Made by a program: the position numbers and the translations under genes | The notes under the pieces: model-generated | What the model saw: the letters and a program-made list of their open reading frames with translations, nothing else | Database searches by the model: none | Told to the model about the DNA's origin: nothing | Assembly: GCF_027943255.1 (NCBI RefSeq) | Contig: NC_072896.1 | Span: 66,668,501-66,732,500, forward strand | Origin: Anastrepha obliqua | Taxonomy: Eukaryota > Arthropoda > Insecta > Diptera > Tephritidae | Direction of reading: 5' to 3' | Length of the DNA: 64,000 nucleotides | In this document: one piece after another, positions 11,067 through 19,714 of the stretch | Position numbering within the stretch: the first letter of the stretch is position 1 | How the letters are laid out: each line of letters begins with the position of its first letter

Positions 11067-12364
11067 GCAAAAAAGAGTTGTTACCCTTCGAACATACTCA
11101 TTACAGAATTAGGTACAAGTATTGAATTACAGTCCCTAATAAATCATACTGTACTTCGACTTCTTAAGGATTCTAGCTTATCCCTTCCACCTTTTCAAGA
11201 ATTAAATAAAACTTGCAATTTAGATTTCATTTTAAAATATGGATGCGATGGTTCTTCCGATCAAAGCATATATAAGCATAAATTCAGTGAATCAAATGCC
11301 TCAGATGAATCAATATTTGCAGTGTCAATGGTACCTTTGTGCTTAAAAACAACTGATAATTCAAAAATTGTATGGCAAAGTCCTCATCCATCGTCACCAA
11401 AACGTTGCGTTCCAATTTCTTTTGAATTCGCGAAAGAAACAAAGGAAAGGACTCAGTCGAAAGTGGATGACATTAAAAATCAAATTAGAGAATTGCAACC
11501 AATAATAGTTGAAAAATCTGAAGGCACCTATATAGTTAAAGCAGACATGGCTCTAACTATGGTGGATGGTAAAGTTTGCCAAGCTTTAACAGATACACCT
11601 TCAGCAGCAACTTGCTATATTTGTGGAGCAAAAACATCCGAAATGAACAATTTAGTCAGACTCGCAAACAAAGAAGAAAACCAATGTTTTTTTGAATTTG
11701 GCCTTTCTGTATTGCACATGTGGATAAGAATGATGGAATTCATTTTGCATATAGCATATCGATTAGATTTTTGCCGGTGGAGTGTAAGATCTGATGATCA
11801 TAAAGTGCTTCTTCGAAATACTAAACAAAAAATTTGTAAAGAGTTTAGAGAAAAAATGGGGCTTATAATAGATCAGCCAGCACATGGTTCTGGATCTTCT
11901 AATGATGGCAACACTGCGCGTACATTTTTTCAGGATATTGAGTTAACATCAGAAATAACAAAATAGATAAAGAGTTAATATATAGATTCAGTATAATTTT
12001 AAAAATGTTAAGTGGAAGTAGAAAAATACCAACAGACTTTTTTAACGACTATACTTACAAAACAGCTGAGTTGTTCATAAAGCTCTATCCCTGGTACTAT
12101 ATGCCATCTTCTATTCATAAAGTGTTGATACATGGTGGTAAAGTAATAGAGAAATTTTTACTACCTATAGGAAAATATTCAGAAGAGGCCGCTGAAGCCA
12201 GAAATAAGGATTTCAAACGTTTCAGGGAGTTCAATACTCGTAAAATGTCACCAACCATAACAAATGAAGACTTAATACAGATCTACCATTTCAAGTTTAG
12301 GAATATTAACATCGGATTTGTAATCAACGATCCCAAAAACCCCCGAGTTACAAGTTTTAAGTAA
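11067..12364 (+). pseudogene. Transib transposase core, N-terminus missing, one frameshift
   Basis: This RAG1-related DDE transposase cuts at CACWRTG ends. The frame is open from 11067 to 11966 and, after a single-base shift in an A-run near 11955-11961, from there to 12364, giving about 430 residues of an enzyme usually near 650-700. The acidic triad is complete: Asp in YGCDGSSDQSIYKHKF (11247-11249), Asp in LTMVDGKVCQALTDTPSAA (11565-11567), and Glu in SEEAAEARNKDFK (12194-12196), which aligns with the RAG1 motif around its catalytic Glu. CYICGAK after the second Asp is the expected zinc-binding pair, and YPWYYMPSSIHKVLIHG is the family signature. No N-terminal domain could be found upstream (10680-11066), so it was probably lost by internal deletion. 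The C-terminal 18 residues lie inside the subterminal repeat. Confidence 0.9.
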
Positions 12365-12835
12365 ATTCGAATAAATTTTAAAAAATTCGAATAAATTTTA
12401 AATATGATATCAGATTCCTAATCAGCTACCCTGAAAACCCCCGTATGTCAAGTTTCATAAAAAATAATTAAGTTTTAGAAATTTCGACCGCCATATTGGA
12501 TCCGCCATTTTGAATTTTAAAACTCTGACATTATATTCGTAATCAACGACCCCAAAAACCCTCAGGTAACAAGTTTCAAGCGAATTCGATTGGATTTAAA
12601 AAAGTTTGTCCGCCATATTGGATCCGCCATTTTGAATTTTGTAAATATGATATCAGATTCGTCATCAGCGACCCCGAAAACCCCCGGATATCAAGTTTTA
12701 TAAACAATAATTAACTATAAGAAAATTTTGACCGCCATATTGGATACGCCATTTTGAATTTTGACAATCTGACATCATATTTGCAATCAGCGACCCAGAA
12801 AACCCCCGGATACCAAGTTTCATAAAAATAATTAA
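12310..12835 (-). repeat. Right subterminal array of the Transib, inverted
   Basis: This is the same unit in opposite orientation (CCATATTGGATCCGCCATTT ... CCCCGAAAACCCCCGGATA). Four units match those on the left in order, and an extra partial unit at 12312-12362 overlaps the end of the transposase reading frame. Near 12363-12400 a short stretch (AATTCGAATAAATTTTAAA) is directly duplicated. Confidence 0.85.
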
Positions 12836-13851
12836 TTTTTAAAAGATTTGGTAAGTTTTGTAAGTTTGTAAGTTTTGTTTTTTAAATGTTTTTGTTTAAA
12901 TATTTCAATATTAGCAAAATATTTTAAAAATCCGCAACGACAGAGTTGTTAGCAATTTTATCCTGAGCAATTCAAAAAAAATAAATTGCAAATCTGTCAA
13001 GAAATGTGTGCTGTAGACTGTTTTGAATAGTAAATTCCAGTTTTGCACCACTGTGGGTCGGTTCTGGTGTTTCATATTTATCTGACCATTGGCGTTTGCA
13101 AACAGGATTATTGTAAAGTACCTATTTTTCATCACCAGTAACGATACGATTCAAAAAACTTTCATTTTCAAGCCTTTGCAGCAGCTGAGAACACACATTC
13201 ACTCTCTGCTGAAGATTAGCGACGGAAAGTCTATGCGGAACCCGTTTTCCTAACTTCCGTGCTATGAATTTAACCTCTAAGCTATCATATCGACTGTTAA
13301 ATTCGGCTCAGTTTCCACGAGTTCGAGCAAGGCGTCGGAGTTAAAGACTTCAGGCCATCCTCCACGTCGCAGTTACCACTTCGGATTTTTGAAAACCACT
13401 TTTGCGCAGCCCTTACACTCACGGTATCCTCTCCATGAAGGGTGATTGCTTCTGCAGTTGTTGCATTTTTACAACTTTTATAAAAAAAATACAGAATATG
13501 TCTCTTATACGCGTTCGAAGATTCCATTTTATTTTTTAACAACACGTGCTTCTATCTGCGATTAAAATCACTTGTTGAATGCACAATATATCAAAGAAAA
13601 TATAAATAGTTCCATTATATTCCGCGAATGATTTTTGTATGCAAAAATCGTACAAAAGTAAATTTATTGGTAAAATACGCACGAACTTATGAACTGACCT
13701 GATACTAATTTTTGTAAAGAAAAAATAAAACCAATTTTATAAAGTTTAAGTACTAATAAACAATGTATAAAATATATTTATTTCTATTGTTATCCCTTTT
13801 TAAAAACAGTTTTTCTTTTTCTTTTAACGCTGGACGTATGTAACCCCTTAA

Positions 13852-14676
13852 AGAGACCTTTCCAACTACCTGCTGAGATGTCTTCCAATCTGTCAATCCG
13901 TGGGGCACCATATCAATATTTTAAGGGTGTTTTGAATAGCGCAGGACATCTGTAGATGAGATGCTCTATATTTTCCCTTGAGTACTGCTCCCTACTTTTC
14001 TTGAATTCCTCGTTGTCCGAGATATCTATCTTAAACACTTTCATCTTTGGAGCTAATATGATACTTCATTATGAATTGGACTTGCATTCGAAATTGGTGA
14101 AGACCAATCAAGCTGTTGTGTATCTCTTTCTGCTTTCCGATATGTAAAGATGAATCCAATCCGTTGCATTCGATATATATTATAAAGCTTTTTCTGAGAC
14201 TTTCCTATAAAGTTTGATCATTAATTTTCCGTCGAGATTTTGAGTAAAGACAATCAAAGTACCGTATCATTTTCCAGCAAACCAGCCATAGAATGCAAGC
14301 TGGCTCGATGTCTTCATGCCTAACTTCTCTTCCAGATACTCCAACCCACAAAGATTATTCGTCCGGGCGCATAATCTTGGCCCCACTAGGATTCAAATTC
14401 TCGTTTGTCCATATTAATCGTATGTGAATATACGCTTCAGCCAAAATAGATTTTTGAAATGGGCTCCGATTTCTAATGTCAGACTCCTTCAATCTCCGGC
14501 TGATTATATAAAAGGAATTGTTTATGGTTTTTTATGAAAGCTTTTGTTCTTTGTTTGCCTTAGGATTAACATAGGATGTTTTATGAATAAATGTTTAATG
14601 CCTGTGTTATCAATAACAGGCAACAACAACGAAGCAAACTTTTCCTCTTTCAGAAATATGGGTAATCTCTTAATGT
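13852..14676 (-). other. Possible LINE C-terminal ruin, weak
   Basis: The minus strand near 13990-13860 reads SRENIEHLIYRCPALFKT, which resembles the Cys/His tail after the RNase H of I-type LINEs. No flanking RNase H motif is convincing, and the rest up to 14676 has no recognisable feature. Confidence 0.35.
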
Positions 14677-14744
14677 GTTGGATTTGGGATCCCTACAAAA
14701 TACTGTATATCAAAATTCTTTTCATACGAAATACTGTAAATTAA

Positions 14745-14940
14745 CGTAACAAAATTCTGCAGTGACAAAATTCTGTATTTGCAGAATTCTGTATTTGCAA
14801 AATTCTGTACTGTCTTAAAAAAATTCTGCATTGACAAAATTGTGTACTGACGAAATTCTGTACTGACGAAATTCTGTACTGACGAAATTCTGTATTAACA
14901 AAATTCTGTATTGAAAAAATTTTGTGTTGACAAAATTCAA
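14745..14940 (+). repeat. Left foldback arm, tandem 16-bp units
   Basis: Degenerate units run from about 14750. From about 14845 to 14938 the period of 16 is strict, with CTGTACTGACGAAATT three times and then CTGTATTAACAAAATT, CTGTATTGAAAAAATT and TTGTGTTGACAAAATT. Units carry an AATTCTG core. Confidence 0.9.
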
Positions 14941-14948
14941 CGAAAAAA

Positions 14949-15116
14949 GGAGTTCTATGCAAAAATACGGTGGATTGCGTAGCCGGAGTTGGACTGATGA
15001 GGGTTATTTTTTTGAAGCGCGGCCGAAGGCCGCCCACGCGAAAAGAAGTTCTTCGCAAAAATACGGTGGATTGCGTAGCCGGAGTTGGACTGATGAGGGT
15101 TATTTTTTTGAAGCGC
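14949..15116 (+). repeat. Core of the foldback element, duplicated segment with period 96
   Basis: Two near-identical copies (14949-15020 and 15045-15116) contain TACGGTGGATTGCGTAGCC, GGAGTTGGACTGATGAGGG and TTATTTTTTTGAAGCGC. The 24-bp spacer between them starts with the palindrome GGCCGAAGGCC and is far more GC-rich than the arms. No function is recognised. Confidence 0.85.
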
Positions 15117-15178
15117 AAACTGAAGAAAAAAAGTGCGCACTTTTTTTATAAAATTTGTTGAATTTCTTATCATTTACT

Positions 15179-15378
15179 TACAGCATTTCGTCAATACAGA
15201 ATTTTGTCAATACAGAATTTTGTCAATACAGAATTTTGTCAATACAAAATTTCGTCAATACAGAATTTCGTCAATACAGCGTTTCGGCAATACAGAATAT
15301 TTTTTACAGAATTTTGAAATACAGAATTTCGTATACAGCATTTTGTAAACAGAATATTGTATCATACAGCATTACGTA
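15179..15378 (+). repeat. Right foldback arm, tandem 16-bp units
   Basis: About seven units with a strict 16-bp period (CAGAATTTTGTCAATA and variants with TTTCGTC) run from 15180 to about 15291. Units of variable length follow to the end. This arm is the inverted counterpart of the left arm. Confidence 0.9.
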
Positions 15379-15557
15379 CCCAACCCGTTGGATTTCTTAG
15401 GTAGCTTGGTAAAAAGCTTACAAGGTATTGTGTGATAAGTTATGAAAAAGAATAGTGCGAAAGCCAAGAACTGCAACATTAAAAAGCAATTCACTATGAG
15501 TTCTGTTTTTCTTATGAAAATGAAATGAAAAAGAAATTTTAAATTTGCGAAAGCTTA

Positions 15558-15768
15558 GTTTTTTCGGTGTTTCTCGGCCTCCTATTTGTGATGTGCGTTT
15601 TGGGATTTTTATAAATGGAAGGACTTACAGTTTGTTTTTGTGCTACTTCCGAAAGGCTGAGGGTGTTTTATGAAGAGTTTTCTTAAGGCGGAAATACTCT
15701 CGGCTTCGAGCCCGTGCACTTCCAAATGATAGTCACACTTCAACCCATTCGGCTATGGAAGCCGCTTT
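15558..15768 (-). mobile_element. tRNA-derived SINE, antisense, internally shortened
   Basis: On the minus strand the head reads AGCGGCTTCCATAGCCGAAT (A-box region), and a B-box-like segment GGGCTCGAAGCCGAG follows. Then come the body words TATTTCCGCCTTAAGAAAAC, CGCACATCACAAATAGGAGG and a degenerate tail. It belongs to the same family as the copies at 21.2, 54.6, 55.0, 55.2 and 56.0 kb, but about 100 bp of the body is missing. Confidence 0.75.
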
Positions 15769-17375
15769 ATAATGTTTAGTATTTAATGGTTCAGCACAAC
15801 CTTTTTCAAAAAAATTACCAAAATGTGTAGCTATTGAACTCAGGAAATGCTGAACTGCTTTATTAGCTGAATCTGAAATGTGCCAAAAATTCCATAAAGC
15901 CGGTTAGAAGCGTCAAAAACCAAAGCCAAACCATAACTACAAAAATATGCTCGCAGTTCATGGCTGTAACAGGAAAATATGTTAGTAAACCACTTTTCAT
16001 ATGCCAATGCTATACATTTGGCTTTTATGGTTACTAAGCCATAATAAAACACTAACGAAGTAGCTCCCATAAAAATTTGTTATTTCGCAAATATACTCGT
16101 GTGCACAAAATTGTAAATCAAATGAGTGCTCATGTACATAAATGTGCACATTCACACATACACATATCTGCTTATAAAATTTTAGATCCTTTTAAGCCCA
16201 TTTATTGCTAAAAACAATGTTGCGAAAATTGTGCATGTAAACAAAATTGTCGCCAACGCTATTTGCAGTAATCGTAAATCGCACAAAAAACCAAATTACG
16301 CCTTCACTATTTTTGCGCTTATCTTTCATGCATACGTATTAGTAGGGCGGGCGTGCGTGTGTATCCGTTTTTAAGGCATTTCCGCCACAGGCTACGCAAA
16401 GGATTCTGATTTTACATTTTGATTGTTGGTAAGCTCGTATCAACAACAACAACAACTATAATACCAGCAACATTGCCGCAAAATGTGCAATTTATTTCAT
16501 ATAACCCAAATTCCGAGCGCATTCATAAAAAATGAAATGAAACGAGAGACTCTTTCGTGGTAAGGCCGCCTGCATCAATGCCAACATTAGCACTAATATA
16601 CATGCGCACAAGCAACCAGTGCATACTCACTCACACATTTATGAATTCAAAATGTTGATGTAAATGTGGACACGATTCTTCTTCATCAGAGTAAGTGAAT
16701 AGTATATCCAGCAATTGCAAAGAAGCCTGATTATTTGCTTGGCGGTTTGGTTAGTTATTTTGGTTGGTTAGTTGAAATACCGTTAGTATTGTCTCTTTCC
16801 ACCAGGGCTGTTGAATTGTACTCTAAATGCACGCAAGCGGTGCTCACGCTTGCAGCAACATATGGATGCCACATCGTACGTCATAATTTTTTTCCTATAG
16901 CTATGAATGCGGTTGCATAATAATGCAAGATTTTACTCGCATTCAGGCAGAATGGCACGCACAATTATGCCAACGGTTTTCTATGTATGCGCAGATATAA
17001 ATATGAGTGTGTTAGAGCTGCTATAACAATGCAATGGCAAGTGTATGAATAGCAGCGGCATAGTAAATCTCATCAGATATTCTTCGCATGCACATAACCA
17101 CACACACAAATGTATAGGATGTATGACTGTATTTCAATTTTCGTACTTACAGTGTTTTGACAGAGTGTTCCTATAATTTTAAGTCTTAGCATATTTATCT
17201 GACACTGTTTTCGAGTAGTTCATATGGGTGTGGACTAAAAAAATTAGACAGGTTGTGCTTTGTGCTACTCAATTTCAGTGAAATTTAAGGTATGTTCAAC
17301 TTTAAGAAAATTATAGGAAATTTGCAGCTTTCGATCCTACTGAAGAAAAATATACACTTTGTCAAGGAAGTGTTT
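15769..17375. other. Unassigned sequence
   Basis: No gene is recognised. A CAA microsatellite lies near 16440-16455 and CACA-rich runs near 16130-16170 and 17095-17110. The two-amino-acid-biased open frames (for example 15840-16070 minus, 17292-17546 plus) show no family motif. The second overlaps the end of the next mariner. Confidence 0.5.
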
Positions 17376-18653
17376 TATTGGGAGGTTGAATTAGTTTTAA
17401 AGGTTTTTTTCGAAGATTTGGGGCTTTGTTGTGAAAAAACGGTACAAAATATTTTATTCGAAGCTAGCTACAACTTTCGCCCATCTTTCGGGCAATTTCC
17501 GGATGCCGTTTCTCCAAAATTCTGCCCGCTGCTTGGCTATCCATGACTCAACCCATATTTTGGTAGCCTCGTACGAGGAGAACCGCTGGTCCGCCAAATC
17601 GAGACTCATATGCCGGAACAAATGATAATCGGAGGGAGCTATGTCTGGACTATACGGCGGGTGGGGTAACACTTCCCAGCCAAGCGTTCCAAGGTATTTT
17701 TTGACAGGTTGAGCAACATGCGGCCGAGCGTTGTCATGTTGCAAAATAACCTTGTCGGGCCTTTTCACCGTTTCCGGCCGTTTTTCTTTCAATGCCCGGC
17801 TTAAACGCATCAATTGCAGTCGGTAACGATCCCCCGTGATTGTTTCGCCCGGTTGGAGCAGCTCAAAATATACGACGCCGACCTGATCCCACCAAATGCA
17901 GAGCATGATTTTCTTGCCGTGAATATTCTGCTTGGCCGTCGACGTTGATGCGTGGCCGGGCAAACCCCATGATTTTTTGCGTTTTGGGTTATCGTAGTGT
18001 ATCCATTTTTCGTCGCCAGTCACCACCCGATGTAAAAAACCCTTCCGATTTTGTCGCTCGATCAGCAATTCGCGCGTAAAAAATCGCCGTTCGACGTCGC
18101 GCAGCTTCAACTCGTACGGGACCCAATGTCCTTGCTTTTGGATCATTCCCATCGCTTTTAGACGCTTGCAAACGGTTGATTTATCAACGCCCAATGATTC
18201 AGCAAGCTCTTCTTGGGTTTGGCACGAGTCCTCGTTTACCAATTCCCCCAATTCCGCGTCCTCGAACTTTTTGGGCTGGCCAAGACGCTCCTTGTCTTCG
18301 GTGTGAAAATCACCACTTTTGAACCGTCGAAACCAGTACTCACATGTTGAAATCGACGGAGTATGGTCTGGGTAGGCCTCCTGCAGCAATTCACGGGCTT
18401 GGGCTGTATTTTTTTTCAAATTGAAGCAGAAAAGCAAAGCTTCCCGCAAATTGCGTTTCGACGGCACGAAAGTTGACATACTCGGAGCACGAAAACACTG
18501 CGTTGTTTATACTTCAGCGAAATGACAGATACTGATAAACAAAGCCTAGGGATGAGGCTTTGTCATGAATATATATTCAGTATTGCCAACGCGATAAAGT
18601 GATAAATAGCGCCATCTGTGTGTCACCTTTAAAACTAATTCAACCTCCTAATA
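17376..18653 (-). mobile_element. Mauritiana-type mariner, apparently complete
   Basis: The element proper is 17378-18651 (1,274 bp). The left end TTGGGAGGTTGAATTAGTTT and the complement of the right end, TTAGGAGGTTGAATTAGTTT, agree over 27 bp except one base. TA flanks both sides (17376-17377 and 18652-18653). The length matches Mos1-like elements (about 1.3 kb). The transposase frame is open throughout. This is the only element in the window with all visible parts intact. Confidence 0.93.
17454..18479 (-). CDS. Mariner transposase, mauritiana subfamily, intact DD34D
   Basis: This cut-and-paste transposase acts on the element's own TIRs and inserts at TA. The 341-aa frame runs from ATG at 18479 to a stop at 17454; Mos1 transposase is 345 aa. 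It opens MSTFVPSKRNLREALLFCFN, close to the Mos1 start. The paired N-terminal DNA-binding region includes the second helix-turn-helix TQEELAESLGVDKSTVCKRL and ends with the WVPYEL linker. The catalytic Asp residues are in TGDEKWIHYDN, LQHDNARPH and SPDIAPSDYHLF, with 34 residues between the last two. IMLCIWWDQ and HPPYSP are also conserved. No stop, frameshift or missing key residue was found. The start is chosen as the only upstream Met with family N-terminal similarity. Upstream there are about 170 bp to the TIR. Confidence 0.95.
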   Translation of the reverse strand: MSTFVPSKRNLREALLFCFNLKKNTAQARELLQEAYPDHTPSISTCEYWFRRFKSGDFHTEDKERLGQPKKFEDAELGELVNEDSCQTQEELAESLGVDKSTVCKRLKAMGMIQKQGHWVPYELKLRDVERRFFTRELLIERQNRKGFLHRVVTGDEKWIHYDNPKRKKSWGLPGHASTSTAKQNIHGKKIMLCIWWDQVGVVYFELLQPGETITGDRYRLQLMRLSRALKEKRPETVKRPDKVILQHDNARPHVAQPVKKYLGTLGWEVLPHPPYSPDIAPSDYHLFRHMSLDLADQRFSSYEATKIWVESWIAKQRAEFWRNGIRKLPERWAKVVASFE

Positions 18654-18859
18654 GCATTTACTAATCTAGTTACATTCAGAGATATTGCTTAAAAAATATG
18701 TATTTTTTCTCGGTTGTCTTTAAATCTTCGGTTTTATTTGACTAATATTTATAATTCATAACCCAATAGTAGGAAAAACAGTTATTGCGTTTAAAAATAA
18801 CACAAAACTAAAAAGCAAATCAATATACACTTCAAGCACAGCTGTTCAGAAACTCTTGT

Positions 18860-19112
18860 TACATACATTTGCAGTAAATAGCTTTACGTTATATGTTTCA
18901 AAAAAAATGAAATATAAATCAGTACTTTGTAGGACTACCCCGAGCGTCTACAACAGCTTGTAGTCCGCTTCTCATAACACGAATAAATAATTGAAAACCG
19001 TAGTTCAGTGGTATCTTGGGCCATTCCTCCGAAATATTGTTTCCAACCTTTTGACTGTTTTTTTGCAATTCCTTTCTTTAAATATACCCAAAGTTTTTCC
19101 ATTGGATTAATT
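18860..19112 (-). pseudogene. Tc1-like transposase C-terminal fragment
   Basis: The minus strand reads NPMEKLWVYLKKGI (the block holding the family's usual NPIENLW), followed by a run of weaker similarity and the end-of-protein words LVDARGSPTKY at about 18955-18920. This is the C-terminal 70 or so residues of a Tc1 (DD34E) transposase with frameshifts. It abuts a TTAA at 19110-19113. Upstream catalytic blocks are absent here. Confidence 0.65.
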
Positions 19113-19714
19113 TTAAGGGGGGAGCCTGGTTTATGAAGTCTAAAAATTGCATCTCTTTGCGATTTTTTTTTAAGGAAAAAATTAATTTAGCGCTGCAAAG
19201 TTTTTTCTATCTTTTAATGAACACTTAAAAAGTATAAAAAACTTGTGTACTGATTAAAAGAAGTTGAAAAAATGTTTAACATAGAAATTAGTAGAGCGCT
19301 GCAACGCTGGAGTTTCCAACTGGCGTACAAGATACAGCTCGTAATTATTATCTAAAGCAAAAAATTCAAATGAATTTCTAATTATCATGCTTTTTTATTC
19401 TAGATGAACTAAGAAAACTGAGAGAAATTCCAAAATTTCAACTTTTTGGAGGTTTTAAAGAAAAAAATGCCTTTCTATAAAAAAAAAATTCACTTCAACT
19501 TGGTATAAAAATCTTGAAAACTTTTTTTTTATCTATTTTGTTAGTTCAAATAGAAGAGAATTTAATACTGAAGGGAACAAGCTATGATTCATTTCCAAAG
19601 GTTCATTAGTTTTTTTTTCATTCATGCACGCCAATTCAAAGAAATCATGAAAATGAAAAGTCGAGAAAAGAAGATAAAGTTTGTACTATAGCTGTCCGGT
19701 CACAGCGTAACTAC
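19113..19714. other. AT-rich spacer, possible TTAA-type insertion
   Basis: The segment starts TTAAGGGGGGAGCCTGGTTT directly against the truncated Tc1 fragment, which looks like a TTAA-element terminus. Words such as GCGCTGCAA occur twice inside (19190, 19303). I could not find a matching inverted right end, so the boundary is unproven. Confidence 0.35.

Larger units (their letters stand above)
10009..13060 (+). mobile_element. Transib element with CACAGTG ends and 5-bp duplication
   Basis: The element proper is 10014-13055 (3,042 bp). Both ends start with CACAGTGGTGCAAAACTGG, read inward, followed by nearly identical sequence for about 170 bp. GGTCG flanks both sides (10009-10013 and 13056-13060). 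CACWRTG termini and GC-rich 5-bp duplications define Transib, the superfamily related to RAG1 and the V(D)J signal heptamer. A CAAAAC tract begins 23 bp inside the left heptamer, loosely recalling a 23-bp-spacer signal. Subterminal arrays of about 120-bp units lie inside both ends. Internal coding sequence is the C-terminal two thirds of a Transib transposase. The element is inserted in a mariner. Confidence 0.92.
9560..13527 (-). pseudogene. Mariner transposase, inactive, interrupted at 13056/10013
   Basis: The protein starts at ATG 13527 (MESSNAYKRHILYFFYKSCK) and continues with the N-terminal DNA-binding region VRAAQKWFSKIRSGNCDVED. The catalytic first Asp lies in VTGDEK near 13130, followed by a stop where W is usual. 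Translation breaks at the Transib insertion and resumes at 10008 with LHPKKILLSIWWDMAGIVYY. HHDNARPH (second Asp) lies near 9820. In SPDIAPRHYH the third catalytic Asp has become His (codon 9705-9707), and the 34-residue spacing is retained. The insertion point lies between the DEK block and the IWWD block. The loss of the third Asp would itself abolish activity. Confidence 0.85.
9441..13704 (-). mobile_element. Mariner element (minus), split by a Transib
   Basis: The ends are inverted: left TCGGTCAGTCCAAAAGTT after TA (9441-9442) and right complement TCAGGTCAGTTCATAAGTT before TA (13703-13704). Removing the Transib and one copy of its duplication leaves about 1.2 kb, normal for a mariner. 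The element itself sits inside the TTAA MITE. The coding strand is minus, with the N-terminus at the right. The transposase is ruined. Confidence 0.85.
8908..13851. mobile_element. TTAA-flanked MITE, host of a nested insertion
   Basis: The left end GGAGTCACATACGTTC begins after TTAA (8908-8911). The right end GGACGTATGTAACCCC precedes TTAA (13848-13851), so the termini are inverted relative to each other. The interior (9060-9400 and 13720-13847) is a clear relative of the copy at 60531-61161: both contain AACTTTAAAC...TTTTTCTCGAAA, CATACAGTTTTTAATAT, ACAGATTCATCAATATTTCAA and AAAAACAGTTTTTCTTT. Without the inserted mariner the element is about 670 bp and has no coding capacity. TTAA target use is characteristic of piggyBac-type transposition, so it is probably mobilised by such a transposase. 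That is inference; none is encoded here. Confidence 0.8.
14677..15395. mobile_element. Foldback-type element with 16-bp arm repeats and 9-bp duplication
   Basis: The element proper is 14686-15386 (701 bp). GTTGGATTT flanks it on both sides (14677-14685 and 15387-15395). The ends begin GGG and are imperfect inverted repeats (TACAAAATACTGTAT at 14694; complement TACGTAATGCTGTAT from 15378). Two long inverted arms consist of tandem copies of a 16-bp unit, CTGTATTGACGAAATT on the left and its complement on the right. They surround a core with a duplicated 72-bp segment. Drosophila FB elements share this plan: arms of short tandem repeats and 9-bp duplications, linked to the Mutator-like superfamily. 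Sequence relation to FB is not evident, and no transposase is encoded. The open frames through it are by-products of the repeats. Confidence 0.8.

Noticed and set aside
14994..15001. CTGATGAG in both core copies of the foldback element, as a hammerhead ribozyme core
   Set aside because: A GAAA partner exists downstream of the first copy (CGCGAAAAG), but stem II does not pair properly and the second copy lacks GAAA, so no hammerhead can be drawn.
15179..15378. Regular 16-bp repeats as a CRISPR array
   Set aside because: There are no spacers between repeats, the organism is a eukaryote, and the same units occur inverted in the other arm of a mobile element.
14741..15400. Open frames on both strands through the foldback element
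   Set aside because: They are produced by the repeat period and lack stops by composition; all frames read the same short motifs.
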